Of a DNA stretch of 64,000 nucleotides, positions 1 through 9,313 are shown piece by piece (position 1 is the stretch's first letter; every line of letters begins with the position of its first letter). The stretch spans positions 6,987,501 to 7,051,500 of the forward strand of contig NZ_CP109444.1 of NCBI RefSeq assembly GCF_036227225.1, given 5' to 3'. Under the pieces are notes generated by a model that was not told the origin of the DNA, did not search any database, and worked only from the letters and a program-made list of their open reading frames with translations. This DNA comes from Streptomyces sp. NBC_01478 (GTDB lineage: Bacteria; Actinomycetota; Actinomycetes; Streptomycetales; Streptomycetaceae). The position numbers were made by a program, and so were the translations under genes.

Positions 1-582
1 CAGCAGCCAACTGAAGCCCGCCGTAAGGACCATGGCCGCCGCGAACCCGGCGAGCAGCGCCCACAGCGACCGCCAGACCAGTTGGGGTGCCTTCCGCACC
101 AACGCCGTCGAGATTCCCGCGAGCGGCCCGAACTCCGGTCCTACGGCCATCGCGCCCACGATCAGGATCGCGTTGTCCAGCATCACACCGCAGGCCGCGA
201 GCATGGTCGCCACGGCCAGGAACGCGACGTAGGTGACGGTAAGGGTCGACTCCTCGTGCGTCGCGTCGGCGAGGTGCTCCCACAGCACGGCGTCGGCACC
301 TTCGCCGGGCGCCTCCTCCGCGGCCTCGTCGGCCCGCTCCGACAGCGACAGGTCGATGTTCTCGACGGCGATGGAGCCGGTGCGGTCCAGCTCCAACTCC
401 CTTAGCGCGCCGATGAGTTCGTCACCGGCCTCGCGGGCGACATCGCACATCACGACGTCGCCGGCCGGGTTGCGGGCGGCGCCGGGCAGGACGACGAGGT
501 GTGCGGTGCCGACGGTCGTCTCGATCAGCCGGACCACGGCGTCGGTCCGGTCGGCGGGGGAGATCAGGCGCAGGTGCAGCAT
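1..582 (-). CDS. DUF389 family membrane protein, cut by the window edge
   Basis: The first 194 codons of a gene on the minus strand are present; the rest lies beyond base 1. The ATG is at 582. The N-terminal half (about residues 1-110) is a soluble domain with the fold-like pattern of the DUF389/TIGR00341 family. Hydrophobic segments follow (about residues 115-145 and 170-194) with the family-like motif GAMAVGPEFGPLAGIS. The family's role is not settled; it is an integral membrane protein of unknown substrate. It starts 22 bases after the coaA stop on the same strand, so the two may share a transcript. The family call is from memory of the GPEFGP-type motif. Confidence 0.8.
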   Translation of the reverse strand, partial: MLHLRLISPADRTDAVVRLIETTVGTAHLVVLPGAARNPAGDVVMCDVAREAGDELIGALRELELDRTGSIAVENIDLSLSERADEAAEEAPGEGADAVLWEHLADATHEESTLTVTYVAFLAVATMLAACGVMLDNAILIVGAMAVGPEFGPLAGISTALVRKAPQLVWRSLWALLAGFAAAMVLTAGFSWLL

Positions 583-604
583 GACGCACTTCTATCAGGC
601 CGCA

Positions 605-1594
605 CTACAGCTTCCGCAGGCTGAGTCGGCGCACCTTGTGGTCGGTTCCCTTGCGGATGACGAGGGCGGCGCGGCCCCGGGTGGGGGCGATGTTCTCCAC
701 CAGGTTGGGTTTGTTGATGGTGCGCCAGAGGGTGCGGGCGTAGTCGACGGCCTCGTCCTCGGAGACCTGGGTGTACTTGCGGAAGTACGAGTCCGGGTTC
801 TGGAACGCGGTGGCGCGCAGCTTGCGGAACCGGTTCAGATACCAGCGCTCGATGTCCTCGGCGCTCGCGTCGACGTACACACTGAAGTCGAAGTAGTCGG
901 CGAGACCGACCCGCGTACGGCCGTCCTTGCCGGGGAGCGCGGGCTGCAGCACGTTCAGCCCCTCCACGATCAGGATGTCGGGCCGGCGGACGGTGAGCCG
1001 CTGATCGGGCACGATGTCGTAGATGAGGTGCGAGTAGACGGGCGCGGTGACCTCGTCCTTCCCGGCCTTGATGTCGGCGACGAAGCGGGTGAGCGCGCGG
1101 CGGTCGTACGACTCGGGGAAGCCCTTGCGCGACATGAGCCCGCGGGCCTCCAACTCCCTTGTGGGCAGCAGGAATCCGTCGGTGGTGACCAGTTCGACGC
1201 GGGGGTGCTCGGGCCAGCGGGAGAGCAGCGCCTGGAGGAGGCGCGCGACGGTCGACTTTCCCACGGCCACGGAGCCGGCGACGCCTATGACGAACGGGGT
1301 GCCGGACTGGGAGCCCTGTTCGCCGAGGAAGGTGTTCAGCGCGTTTCTCAGGCCGTCCGTGGCGCCGACGTAGAGGTTGAGGAGTCTGGACAGCGGGAGG
1401 TAGATGTCACGCACCTCGTCGAGGTCGATGACATCACCGAGGCCGCGCAGCTTCTCGACCTCCTCGGCGGTGAGCGGCAGCGGCGTCTTGTCGCGCAGCG
1501 CGCTCCACTCGGCTCGGGTGAGGTCGACGTAGGGAGTCGCCTCCGGCTTGTGCCGGTGGGCGCTCCGGGGCATCGGGGAGACCGGAGAGATCAC
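605..1594 (-). CDS. coaA: Pantothenate kinase, type I
   Basis: Phosphorylates pantothenate with ATP, the first step of coenzyme A synthesis in the cytosol. The 329-residue length fits bacterial type I CoaA. The Walker A loop [12 protein letters not shown] is at residues 104-115. The downstream segments [23 protein letters not shown] and [10 protein letters not shown] are typical of the family. An ATG seven codons further in is an alternative start. The gene lies between the DUF389 gene and the toxin/immunity pair, all on the minus strand. A hairpin at 1656-1693 separates it from the immunity gene, so it probably has its own promoter in 1595-1655. Confidence 0.95.
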   Translation of the reverse strand: MISPVSPMPRSAHRHKPEATPYVDLTRAEWSALRDKTPLPLTAEEVEKLRGLGDVIDLDEVRDIYLPLSRLLNLYVGATDGLRNALNTFLGEQGSQSGTPFVIGVAGSVAVGKSTVARLLQALLSRWPEHPRVELVTTDGFLLPTRELEARGLMSRKGFPESYDRRALTRFVADIKAGKDEVTAPVYSHLIYDIVPDQRLTVRRPDILIVEGLNVLQPALPGKDGRTRVGLADYFDFSVYVDASAEDIERWYLNRFRKLRATAFQNPDSYFRKYTQVSEDEAVDYARTLWRTINKPNLVENIAPTRGRAALVIRKGTDHKVRRLSLRKL

Positions 1595-1655
1595 AGTCCA
1601 TTGTTAACGGAGTTTGAACGGGGTGGTGGGTGGGGTCGGTCACGTCGGACGGCGG

Positions 1656-1693
1656 GCCCCGCCGAAACCGGAACAATCCGGCTTCGGCGGGGC
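1656..1693 (-). terminator. Hairpin terminator after the immunity gene
   Basis: An 11-bp perfect stem (GCCCCGCCGAA / TTCGGCGGGGC) is extended by a second CCGGA/TCCGG pairing around a short loop. It sits just after the stop of the candidate immunity gene and upstream of coaA, where a terminator separating the toxin locus from coaA would be expected. There is no clear U-tract, as is common in Streptomyces. Confidence 0.7.
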
Positions 1694-1709
1694 TCTGGGA
1701 ACGGGTTGA

Positions 1710-2132
1710 TCAGGGCCGGAAGCCCGTCACTTGGACCATGCTTCCGTGCGCGTGGCCGTCCGGTTCCTCGACCTCGAATCCGGCCGAGGCGAGGATCGCC
1801 GTCATCACGGCCCGCATCTGGCCGAGCACCGTCTGATAGTGGCGGAGGGCCGGAGGCGGGTTCGCGTAGTCGATCCCCCGGGCGTAGAGCTCGAGCGCGG
1901 GACCTCTCAGCTCCGCGTCCGTGTGCCAGTCCGCGTACACCCCGCCGTCGACGAAGGGCGTGACGTGCACGTCCACGCCGGGCAGGTAGTGCGGACCGCC
2001 GGTGAGGTCACCCCTGTACACGGTGAAACCGACGAGCCGCAGTTCCCGGCACACCTGCTCGGCCAGAGCCTGGCGCTTCTCGACGACCTCTGGCGGGGCC
2101 TTCGGGGGCAGGTCGAATCTGGGTTCGGTCAT
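1710..2132 (-). CDS. Candidate immunity protein for the upstream deaminase toxin
   Basis: A 140-residue protein with no signal peptide or membrane segment. I do not recognise its family. The start chosen is the ATG at 2132, which gives MTEPRFDLPP and lies 4 bases after the toxin stop codon; an upstream in-frame ATG would overlap the toxin and is less likely. A short acidic/polar gene directly after a polymorphic toxin, on the same strand and before a terminator, is the standard position of a cognate immunity gene. The function is inferred from this position only. The visible sequence (mid-region GGVYADWHTDAEL, C-terminal HGSMVQVTGF) shows no enzyme motif. Confidence 0.55.
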   Translation of the reverse strand: MTEPRFDLPPKAPPEVVEKRQALAEQVCRELRLVGFTVYRGDLTGGPHYLPGVDVHVTPFVDGGVYADWHTDAELRGPALELYARGIDYANPPPALRHYQTVLGQMRAVMTAILASAGFEVEEPDGHAHGSMVQVTGFRP

Positions 2133-2136
2133 GGCT

Positions 2137-5100
2137 CTATCGTTCCTCGCCCTGCGGATCGGCTGTCGCGGACTTTGCCAGGCGTCGCCCACGGGCCTGA
2201 TTGATGTAGTGGCCGAGCAGCTCCTGCGCTCCCTCCCAGTAGGAAATGTCGTAGGGGACCGACCAGGTGATCGGTGTGCCCGGTGCGAGGGCGTCCTCCA
2301 GAGCGGAGCCGCAGTTCTTGCAGGGCTGCCGCTCGGTGTAGAGGGCTTCGATCGTCTTGGGGTCGATGTTCCGTGCTTTCAGCTTGTCCAGGATCGTTGT
2401 CTCCGAGTGCCCCGTGAAGCCGCTGTTGCCGATCACGTAGTCGCCGGTCTTGGGGTCGTTCCATCCCGGTACCTTCGCGACGGCGATGTTGTGATCCGGC
2501 CCGTAGTATCCGCTCTCCGTCCTGAACTGGAACGCGAGCCTGCTCATTTCGTCGCTGTTGTAGCCGATCAACCCCGTGGGGCATCCGCCGGCGGTCACGG
2601 ACGCTCGTGTGGTCAGCGAGGTACGGACCCTGGCGCAGGCCTCGACCAGTTCGTCGAGTCCCTTGATCCCGATCTGCAGGACGACGTCGTCGGCGAGGCC
2701 CAGGGCGCGCAAAGCCTGGTAGGCCTCGGTGAAGCCGATGCCGGTCCGCGCGGCCGCGTCCACCGCCCTGACCGCGTCCGCGATGGGCCTGAGGATCTTG
2801 CCCGCGAACAGGGACGCGACATCCACGGCCGCCCACGCGCAGCCGCCCAGGCTTCCGCCGGCGCCGCCCGGGGCGATCTTCTGGACGCACCTGATCCAAC
2901 TGCCGAAGAGGATGTCGACCGGGTCGATGTTCCTCTGGTACTCGGCGATCGTGATGGTGTGCGTGACCTCGGTGGAGAGTTCCTTGGTCGGGTACTCGCC
3001 CAGGTAGACCGTGGCGCCGGAGGGGCAGCGGTACTGCTCCAGGTCCAGGTCCTGCGCGGTGCACATGTACAGGTCGAGGACCGCCTTGAAGCGGATCTTC
3101 GTGGTGATCGTGCAGTCGCCCTTGTAGAAGAGCTTGTCGATCCAGCCGTCGCAGCCGTCCGTCTTCCTGACGGTCTCCGGATCGCCGATCTTGTCGAGAT
3201 GGTCGACGACGTAGAACATGTTGCCGATGGAGCCGCCGACCTCGTCGAAGACGGTTCCTGTTTCGAGTTGGCCGGCCTTGTCCTGGCGTTCGGTTCTGTC
3301 GGCCGCCTCCTGCGCCTCCGTCGCGTACTTGTCCGCGTCCTTGGCCGCCTGCTCCGCCTCGGTCGCCGCAACGTCCGCCCGGTCGGCCGCCGCTCGGGCG
3401 TCCTTGGCCGCCGCTTCGGCCTCGGTGGCCGCCGCGCGGGCCGCGGCGGCGTCGAGGGCTGCCTGGTCGGCTGCGGAGCGGGCTGAGGTGGCGTAGTTCT
3501 CGGCGCGGCCGGCTGCCGCGTCGGCCGCTGCCGCGTCCTCGGTGGCCTGGCGGTCGTACTCGATCGTGCGGGTCAGGGACTGGGCCGCCTTGGCGGCGGC
3601 TGCCGCCGCGTCGGCCGCGTAGCCGAGGGCCTCCTGGGCGTAGCCGCGGGCGGCCTTGGCGTAGCCGGCGGCGTTGGCCGCGTGCTGGAGGGCGGCCTTG
3701 GCGTCGCCCGTCGCCTGGTCGGCGATGGCCTGGGCGGCGGCGGCCTCCTCGGACGCGTTGCGGGCGTGGGCGGCGGCCACGGCCTGTTGCTGCTCGGCGA
3801 TCGTCTTGGACGACTGGCCGCTCAGGACGACCAGGGCCGCGGCCGAGTCGGTGGTGAGGTAGGGCGAGCCGAGCTGGATCGCGTCGTTGGCCGGGGCGGC
3901 GACCTGTTCGGCGGACGTCGTCGCGTCCACCGCGGCCTGGGCGGTGACATGGGCGAAGCCCGCCGCCTTCGCCGCGGCGATACGGGCGTTGGCGGCCTCC
4001 TTGAGCGCGGCGTTCGCGTTGGTCCGTGCGGTCTTGGCCAACTCCTCGGCCTGGTCGGCCAGTTGGACCGCGGTCTTCGCCTCCTCGGCGGCGTGCGCGG
4101 CGGCCTTGACGGCGTCGGCGACCGCTGCCGTGGCGGTGCGTACGGCGGCGTCGGCCTTCAGCTTGGCGGCCTGGGCCGCGTCCGCGTCGGCGCGGGCCCG
4201 CTTGGCGGCGGCCTCGGCCCGGGTGGCGGCGGCGTCCGCTTCGGCGGCGGCCTGGGTGGCGGCGTTCGCCGCGGCGCGGGCGTTCGTGGCGGCCGTCTCG
4301 GCCTTGCCGGCCTGGGTGTCCGCCTCGTTCGCGGCACTTCGGGCCGCGTCCGCCGCGTCACCGGCGTCCAGGGAGTCGGCGTAGGCACCCTTGGCGTCGG
4401 CCTTGGCGCGGGCCGCGTCGGCCTTCTGCTCGGCCTCCCACGCGTCGTCCCGCTTGTCCTTGGCGTTGTCGCGGGCGCCGACCGCGTCGTCCCGCCTGCT
4501 CTGCGCGGTCTGCTCGGCGGTCTCGGCCTTGTCCTTGGCGTCCTTGGCCTTGACCGCCTCGGCCTGGGCCGTCTGCTTGTGCTGGTTCGCCTCCGCCTGC
4601 TTGGCCTCGGCGGTCTCCTTCTCCGCCTTCGCGGTGGCTTCCTCGGACTCGGCCGCGAGCCGCTTGGCGTGCGCGTCGGCGGCGGCGGCCTTCGCGTCGC
4701 TCTCGGCGCCCAGGGCCACGGTGAGCTTGGCCTCCGCGGTCTCCTTGTCCTTCTTGGCGTTGTCGCGGTGGACCTTCGCCGCGTCGGCCGCGGCCTTGGC
4801 CTGCAACTCGGCCTTCTCGGCGGCCTTCTTGCGGAACTCGGCCTTCACCTGCGCGGCCTGTGCCAGCGCCCGCTGGGTGATGGTCGCGCTGTCGGCGACG
4901 GCGGCGCGGGTGGCGGCCTCGGCGGTCGTGCCGGCCTTCACCATCGCGTCCAGCGCGGCGACCGCGCCCTTGGTGACCTGTGCCTTCTGCTGGCCGACCA
5001 GCAGTCCGCGGCCCCGGGGCGCGCCGTTCGTGTCCGCGACGGTGTACGCGGCCTGCTCGGCGGTGTCCGAGGCGGTGGCCGCCTTCTGCGCGGCGGTGAG

Positions 5101-6771
5101 CTGGGCCTTGATGTCGGCGAGCTTGCTCGCCGATGCCGCGCGGGCCTTGGCGAGGCCGGCGGCGGCCTTGGTGAACTGGGCCGCCGGCGGCACGGTCCCG
5201 GTGTGGCCGGAGGGCGTGACGTCGTACTGCTGGGGGCCGCCGCTGGTGCAGTCCCACAGCCGGCTGTCCTGGCCCACGGTGTAGGCGGCCAGGTCGACGC
5301 ACTTGCCGGTGCCGGTGTTCTTCAGGGCCGAGGTGGCCCGGAGGTTGAACTCCCAGGTCTGCGCGGGCGAGCTGTTGCACGTCCACTGGCGGATCTTCGT
5401 GCCGTTGGCCGGGTTGTTGCCCGCGACGTCCACGCACTTCAGGGAGTTGACGTTGCGCAGGTGCAGGCCCTTGTCGTCGCCGTAGATCTCCCACTTCTGC
5501 GCGGCCGCGGTGGAGCACGTGTTCAGTTGGACCGCGGCGCCGTCGGTCTTGGCGGCGTCCTGGACCTCCAGACACTTGCCGGCGGCCGCGTGCACCTTGA
5601 TGGCGGTCGGCGCGTTGCCGACCCAGCCGATCCCGCCGTCGGACCAGTAGTCCTGCCAGCGGGTGAGCCGGTCGGCGGCCCAGGACTGGCCCAGCAGATC
5701 GCCGAGCGTCTTGGACGCGGTGGCGAGGGCCTCCACGGCGGTCTTGTTCGCGTCCAGGATCTGGTTGCGCTGGGTCGCCTGCGAGGCGATCTCCTGCTGC
5801 CACTCGGTGGCGGCGGCCGAACTCGCCGCGCCCAGCACGCCGTTCGGGTCGAGCGGATCACGCCACGCACAGGTGGCGAACCTGGACTTCAGATTCTCCA
5901 CGGCGATCCGGTACTCGGCGCTGTCCGGGTCCGGGGCGGTACGGGGGAAGCCGCCGGACTCCAGGAAGATACGGGCGTCGTCGGCGTCCGTGTGCCGGCC
6001 CGGGCCCCCGTGCATCCAGGTGAACGCGTCCCGCTCGGCGCGGGCCCGGTTCCACTCGCTGGTCGGCAGACCCGGGTCGGGGTCGGCGGTGTAGCGCGGG
6101 TTCCCCAGGGTGTCGACGGCGGCGAGGGTCGCCGTGTCGACGGCGGGCGTGGAGTCCTCGTAGAAGTCGTCCTCGTTCTGCCAGAACCGGTCGGAGATCC
6201 ACTGGGTCAGGCCGGTCTGGCCGTAGAAGCTCTCCAGGCCGTCGCCGTTGGTGCCGGGCGGCCAGTGGAAGCCGGTCTCGGTGAAGCCGGCCGGGGTGTT
6301 CAGTCCGGTGACGGGCACTTTCCAGGCGTCGCGGAGCGCGTTGATCTCGTTGAGTTCGCGGGCCGAGAAGTCGCGGTCCTTCTGGTACGCCGTCGACAGC
6401 GGCGTCTGCTCCCAGTGGGCCCGGTCGGCCTGGGTGTGCAGCGCGTCCTGCGGCTGGTTCAGGGCGTTCTGCGCGGTCGTGGCCATGTAGGTGCCGCCGA
6501 GCCGCAGGACGTCGGTCATCAGGCACTGGTCCTGCCGCAGTTGCTCGGCGGCGGTGTCCTCGTACCAGGGATAGCTGTCACTCGCGGGGACGGCGTCCTG
6601 CCCGCCGGCGGGGAGGACCTGACCCGAGCCGACGGCTATGCCGGCGAGCAGCGCGGTGGCGAGGACGGGCGGGAGGAGCCGGGTGAGGACCGGGCCGGCG
6701 GCGAATCGTGCCGACTTCGGCGGTCTCTGTCGTCCGGGCGGTATCGGCGGTCGGCCGAGTCTGAGGCGCAT
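2137..6771 (-). CDS. Secreted polymorphic toxin: ricin lectin, Ala-rich coiled coil, C-terminal deaminase domain
   Basis: About 1544 residues from the ATG at 6771; an ATG at 6846 with a GGGGA upstream is an alternative. A basic N-terminus and hydrophobic stretch (residues about 25-50) look like a signal peptide. Residues about 55-385 are an unrecognised globular region. Residues about 390-517 are a ricin-type beta-trefoil with QKW and QTW motifs. Residues about 525-1165 are Ala/Lys/Glu/Asp-rich coiled coil. Residues about 1170-1390 are a pre-toxin region. Residues about 1395-1544 carry HSE (1455-1457) and PCKNC (1483-1487), the zinc-binding signature of cytidine-deaminase-fold toxins; the TERQPCKNC form resembles XOO_2897/SCP1.201-type deaminases. 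Open reading continues upstream across glmS only by composition. Confidence 0.85.
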   Translation of the reverse strand: MRLRLGRPPIPPGRQRPPKSARFAAGPVLTRLLPPVLATALLAGIAVGSGQVLPAGGQDAVPASDSYPWYEDTAAEQLRQDQCLMTDVLRLGGTYMATTAQNALNQPQDALHTQADRAHWEQTPLSTAYQKDRDFSARELNEINALRDAWKVPVTGLNTPAGFTETGFHWPPGTNGDGLESFYGQTGLTQWISDRFWQNEDDFYEDSTPAVDTATLAAVDTLGNPRYTADPDPGLPTSEWNRARAERDAFTWMHGGPGRHTDADDARIFLESGGFPRTAPDPDSAEYRIAVENLKSRFATCAWRDPLDPNGVLGAASSAAATEWQQEIASQATQRNQILDANKTAVEALATASKTLGDLLGQSWAADRLTRWQDYWSDGGIGWVGNAPTAIKVHAAAGKCLEVQDAAKTDGAAVQLNTCSTAAAQKWEIYGDDKGLHLRNVNSLKCVDVAGNNPANGTKIRQWTCNSSPAQTWEFNLRATSALKNTGTGKCVDLAAYTVGQDSRLWDCTSGGPQQYDVTPSGHTGTVPPAAQFTKAAAGLAKARAASASKLADIKAQLTAAQKAATASDTAEQAAYTVADTNGAPRGRGLLVGQQKAQVTKGAVAALDAMVKAGTTAEAATRAAVADSATITQRALAQAAQVKAEFRKKAAEKAELQAKAAADAAKVHRDNAKKDKETAEAKLTVALGAESDAKAAAADAHAKRLAAESEEATAKAEKETAEAKQAEANQHKQTAQAEAVKAKDAKDKAETAEQTAQSRRDDAVGARDNAKDKRDDAWEAEQKADAARAKADAKGAYADSLDAGDAADAARSAANEADTQAGKAETAATNARAAANAATQAAAEADAAATRAEAAAKRARADADAAQAAKLKADAAVRTATAAVADAVKAAAHAAEEAKTAVQLADQAEELAKTARTNANAALKEAANARIAAAKAAGFAHVTAQAAVDATTSAEQVAAPANDAIQLGSPYLTTDSAAALVVLSGQSSKTIAEQQQAVAAAHARNASEEAAAAQAIADQATGDAKAALQHAANAAGYAKAARGYAQEALGYAADAAAAAAKAAQSLTRTIEYDRQATEDAAAADAAAGRAENYATSARSAADQAALDAAAARAAATEAEAAAKDARAAADRADVAATEAEQAAKDADKYATEAQEAADRTERQDKAGQLETGTVFDEVGGSIGNMFYVVDHLDKIGDPETVRKTDGCDGWIDKLFYKGDCTITTKIRFKAVLDLYMCTAQDLDLEQYRCPSGATVYLGEYPTKELSTEVTHTITIAEYQRNIDPVDILFGSWIRCVQKIAPGGAGGSLGGCAWAAVDVASLFAGKILRPIADAVRAVDAAARTGIGFTEAYQALRALGLADDVVLQIGIKGLDELVEACARVRTSLTTRASVTAGGCPTGLIGYNSDEMSRLAFQFRTESGYYGPDHNIAVAKVPGWNDPKTGDYVIGNSGFTGHSETTILDKLKARNIDPKTIEALYTERQPCKNCGSALEDALAPGTPITWSVPYDISYWEGAQELLGHYINQARGRRLAKSATADPQGEER

Positions 6772-7212
6772 GCGTGGGTCCCCTGTCAGGGGGAGTGCGA
6801 CGCGCGCGCCCGCTCCGGTGGACGCGCGCGTGCGCCAGTGCGGCATGGCGACGTGATCCCCCGTGGCGCGGCGACGCTGTTCCCCCGGTCGCTGGCTTGA
6901 ACTGAACGCTTGTGGCTTGGTCAAGAGCCGGTCAAACGCGCGCCACTGTAAGCAGGCGGTAAGTGCATTGGGCAAGGCTTTTCCGCCGCGCCCGGGCACG
7001 GTGGCGCGAAGTCGCCCATCGCGGACGTCCATGGCGCGCCCCACGCAACCCAGCCGCCCCAAGGGGAATCCTGTGCATCTTTTGTGGTCGACCTGTGAGG
7101 CCCGTGGGGGTGCGGCGGTCAGGGTTGGCTGGTTCTCGACCATGGCCGGAATTTCCGAAATCGGGCACGAAGTGCCGTGTTCGGACGGGCTTCGGCGCCT
7201 AGGCTGCGGCGC
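6772..7212. other. Divergent intergenic region between toxin gene and glmS
   Basis: The region between two divergent starts must hold promoters for both genes. Its base composition is visibly less GC-rich around 6900-6960 and 7075-7165. On the minus strand there are two TTGACC-like boxes near 6925-6945, but I cannot pair either with a convincing -10. No RNA gene or clear palindrome was seen. Confidence 0.4.
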
Positions 7213-9060
7213 ATGTGCGGAATCGTGGGATACGTGGGGTCGCAGTCGGCGCTCGATGTGGTGATGGCCGGACTGAAGCGACTGGAGTACCGGGGGTACG
7301 ACTCGTCGGGCGTCGCCGTGCTCGCGGACGGCGGGCTGGCGGCGGCCAAGAAGGCCGGGAAACTCGTCAATCTGGAGAAGGAACTGGTCGAACACCCGCT
7401 GCCGGCGGGCTCGACGGGCATCGGGCACACGCGCTGGGCCACGCACGGCGGCCCGACGGACGCGAACGCCCACCCGCACCTCGACAACGCGGGGCGCGTG
7501 GCGGTCGTCCACAACGGCATCATCGAGAACTTCGCCTGTCTGCGGGCCGAGTTGACGGAGCGCGGGCACGGCCTCGCCTCCGACACGGACACCGAGGTGG
7601 TCGCGCATCTGCTGGCCGAGGAGTTCTCGGCGTGCGCGGACCTGGCGGAGGCGATGCGGCAGGTGTGCCGGCGGCTGGAGGGCGCGTTCACCCTGGTCGC
7701 GGTGCACGCGGACGAGCCGGACGTGGTGGTCGGCGCGCGCCGCAACTCGCCGCTCGTCGTCGGGGTCGGCGAGGGCGAGGCCTTCCTCGCCTCCGACGTC
7801 GCCGCGTTCATCGCGCACACCCGCTCGGCGATCGAACTGGGCCAGGACCAGGTGGTCGAGCTGCGCCGGGACGGGGTGACGGTCACCGGGTTCGACGGGG
7901 CTCCGGCCGAGGTCCGCTCGTACCACGTCGACTGGGACGCCTCCGCCGCCGAGAAGGGCGGCTACGACTACTTCATGCTCAAGGAGATCGCCGAGCAGCC
8001 GAAGGCCGTCGCCGACACGCTGCTGGGGCGGATCGACGTGGAGGGTCTGCTGACGCTGGACGAGGTCCGCATCCCCGTCCACGAGCTGCGGGAGATCGAC
8101 AAGGTCGTCATCGTCGCCTGCGGTACGGCCTTCCACGCGGGCCTGATCGCCAAGTACGCCATCGAGCACTGGACCCGTATCCCGTGCGAGGTGGAGCTGG
8201 CGAGCGAGTTCCGCTACCGGGACCCGATCCTCGGCAGCCGGTCGCTGGTGATCGCCATCTCCCAGTCCGGCGAGACGATGGACACCCTGATGGCGCTGCG
8301 GCACGCCCGCGAGCAGGGCTCGAAGGTCCTGGCGATCTGCAACACCAACGGGTCGACGATTCCCCGTGAGTCGGACGCGGTGCTGTACACGCACGCCGGG
8401 CCGGAGGTCGCCGTGGCATCGACGAAGGCGTTCCTGACGCAACTCGTCGCGTGCTACCTGGTCGCGCTGTATCTCGGTCAGGTGCGGGGCACCAAGTGGG
8501 GCGACGAGATCCAGGCCGTCATCCGGGACCTGTCGCAGATCTCCGGCGAGGTCGAGCGGGTGCTGGAAACCATGGAGCCGGTACGGGAGTTGGCGCGGTC
8601 GGTGGCCGACAAGAACACGGTGCTGTTCCTTGGCCGGCACGTCGGCTATCCGGTCGCTCTCGAAGGCGCCCTGAAACTCAAGGAGTTGGCGTACATGCAC
8701 GCCGAGGGCTTCGCGGCGGGCGAGCTGAAGCACGGGCCGATCGCCCTGATCGAGGAGGGCATGCCGGTTGTCGTCGTCGTTCCCTCCGCGCGCGGCCGTT
8801 CCGTCCTCCACGACAAGATCGTGTCCAACATCCAGGAGATCCGGGCGCGGGGCGCGATGACGATCGTGATCGCGGAGGAGGGCGACGAGACGGTCGTCCC
8901 GTACGCCGACCATCTGATCCGGATCCCGGCCACGCCCACGCTGCTGCAACCGCTGGTCGCGACGGTGCCGTTGCAGGTGTTCGCGTGCGAGCTGGCGACG
9001 GCTCGGGGCAACGAGGTGGACCAGCCGCGGAATCTGGCGAAGTCGGTGACGGTGGAGTAG
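7213..9060 (+). CDS. glmS: Glutamine--fructose-6-phosphate aminotransferase (isomerizing)
   Basis: Makes glucosamine-6-phosphate from fructose-6-phosphate and glutamine, the entry step to UDP-GlcNAc and peptidoglycan. The start is the ATG at 7213 because Cys2 of MCGIVGY must become the N-terminal nucleophile after Met removal; longer in-frame starts would bury it. The 615-residue length is normal. The N-terminal class II glutamine amidotransferase domain (about 1-230) shows GHTRWATHG and HNGIIEN. Two SIS domains follow, with CGTAFHAG, SQSGETMDT and the end NLAKSVTVE. No glmS ribozyme was recognised upstream. A strong hairpin follows at 9085-9136. Confidence 0.97.
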   Translation: MCGIVGYVGSQSALDVVMAGLKRLEYRGYDSSGVAVLADGGLAAAKKAGKLVNLEKELVEHPLPAGSTGIGHTRWATHGGPTDANAHPHLDNAGRVAVVHNGIIENFACLRAELTERGHGLASDTDTEVVAHLLAEEFSACADLAEAMRQVCRRLEGAFTLVAVHADEPDVVVGARRNSPLVVGVGEGEAFLASDVAAFIAHTRSAIELGQDQVVELRRDGVTVTGFDGAPAEVRSYHVDWDASAAEKGGYDYFMLKEIAEQPKAVADTLLGRIDVEGLLTLDEVRIPVHELREIDKVVIVACGTAFHAGLIAKYAIEHWTRIPCEVELASEFRYRDPILGSRSLVIAISQSGETMDTLMALRHAREQGSKVLAICNTNGSTIPRESDAVLYTHAGPEVAVASTKAFLTQLVACYLVALYLGQVRGTKWGDEIQAVIRDLSQISGEVERVLETMEPVRELARSVADKNTVLFLGRHVGYPVALEGALKLKELAYMHAEGFAAGELKHGPIALIEEGMPVVVVVPSARGRSVLHDKIVSNIQEIRARGAMTIVIAEEGDETVVPYADHLIRIPATPTLLQPLVATVPLQVFACELATARGNEVDQPRNLAKSVTVE

Positions 9061-9084
9061 TTCTCCGCACCGTCGAGGAACTAC

Positions 9085-9136
9085 CGCGAAGGCTCCGGTC
9101 GGGAGGGCGAGGGTCGCCCCGGCCGGAGCCTTCGCG
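9085..9136 (+). terminator. Strong hairpin terminator after glmS
   Basis: Perfect 14-bp arms (CGCGAAGGCTCCGG at 9085-9098 and its complement at 9123-9136) flank a 24-base loop, 24 bases after the glmS stop. Confidence 0.8.
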
Positions 9137-9313
9137 TCGTCGGGGGCGGGGCGACTTCCGCCACGTGTGAGGTGAACTGGCCGCATTCCAGGGGTAGTTG
9201 CTCCCGGCGGTGGCCCGAAACGATGACCCGAAACCGAGCCCGTCGACGAGCCCCGAGCTGATGGGATGGTGCCGAGAGGCATATGACGGGGCGAGGAGGA
9301 CGGAGGAGCCGGG

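Noticed and set aside
3682..6900. A 1072-codon open frame on the plus strand, Gly/Leu/Arg-rich
   Set aside because: It is the opposite-strand shadow of the Ala-rich coiled coil of the toxin; its composition comes from the GCC/GGC-rich repeats.
6847..7212. glmS ribozyme/riboswitch upstream of glmS
   Set aside because: No conserved core was recognised, and the class is mainly from Firmicutes.
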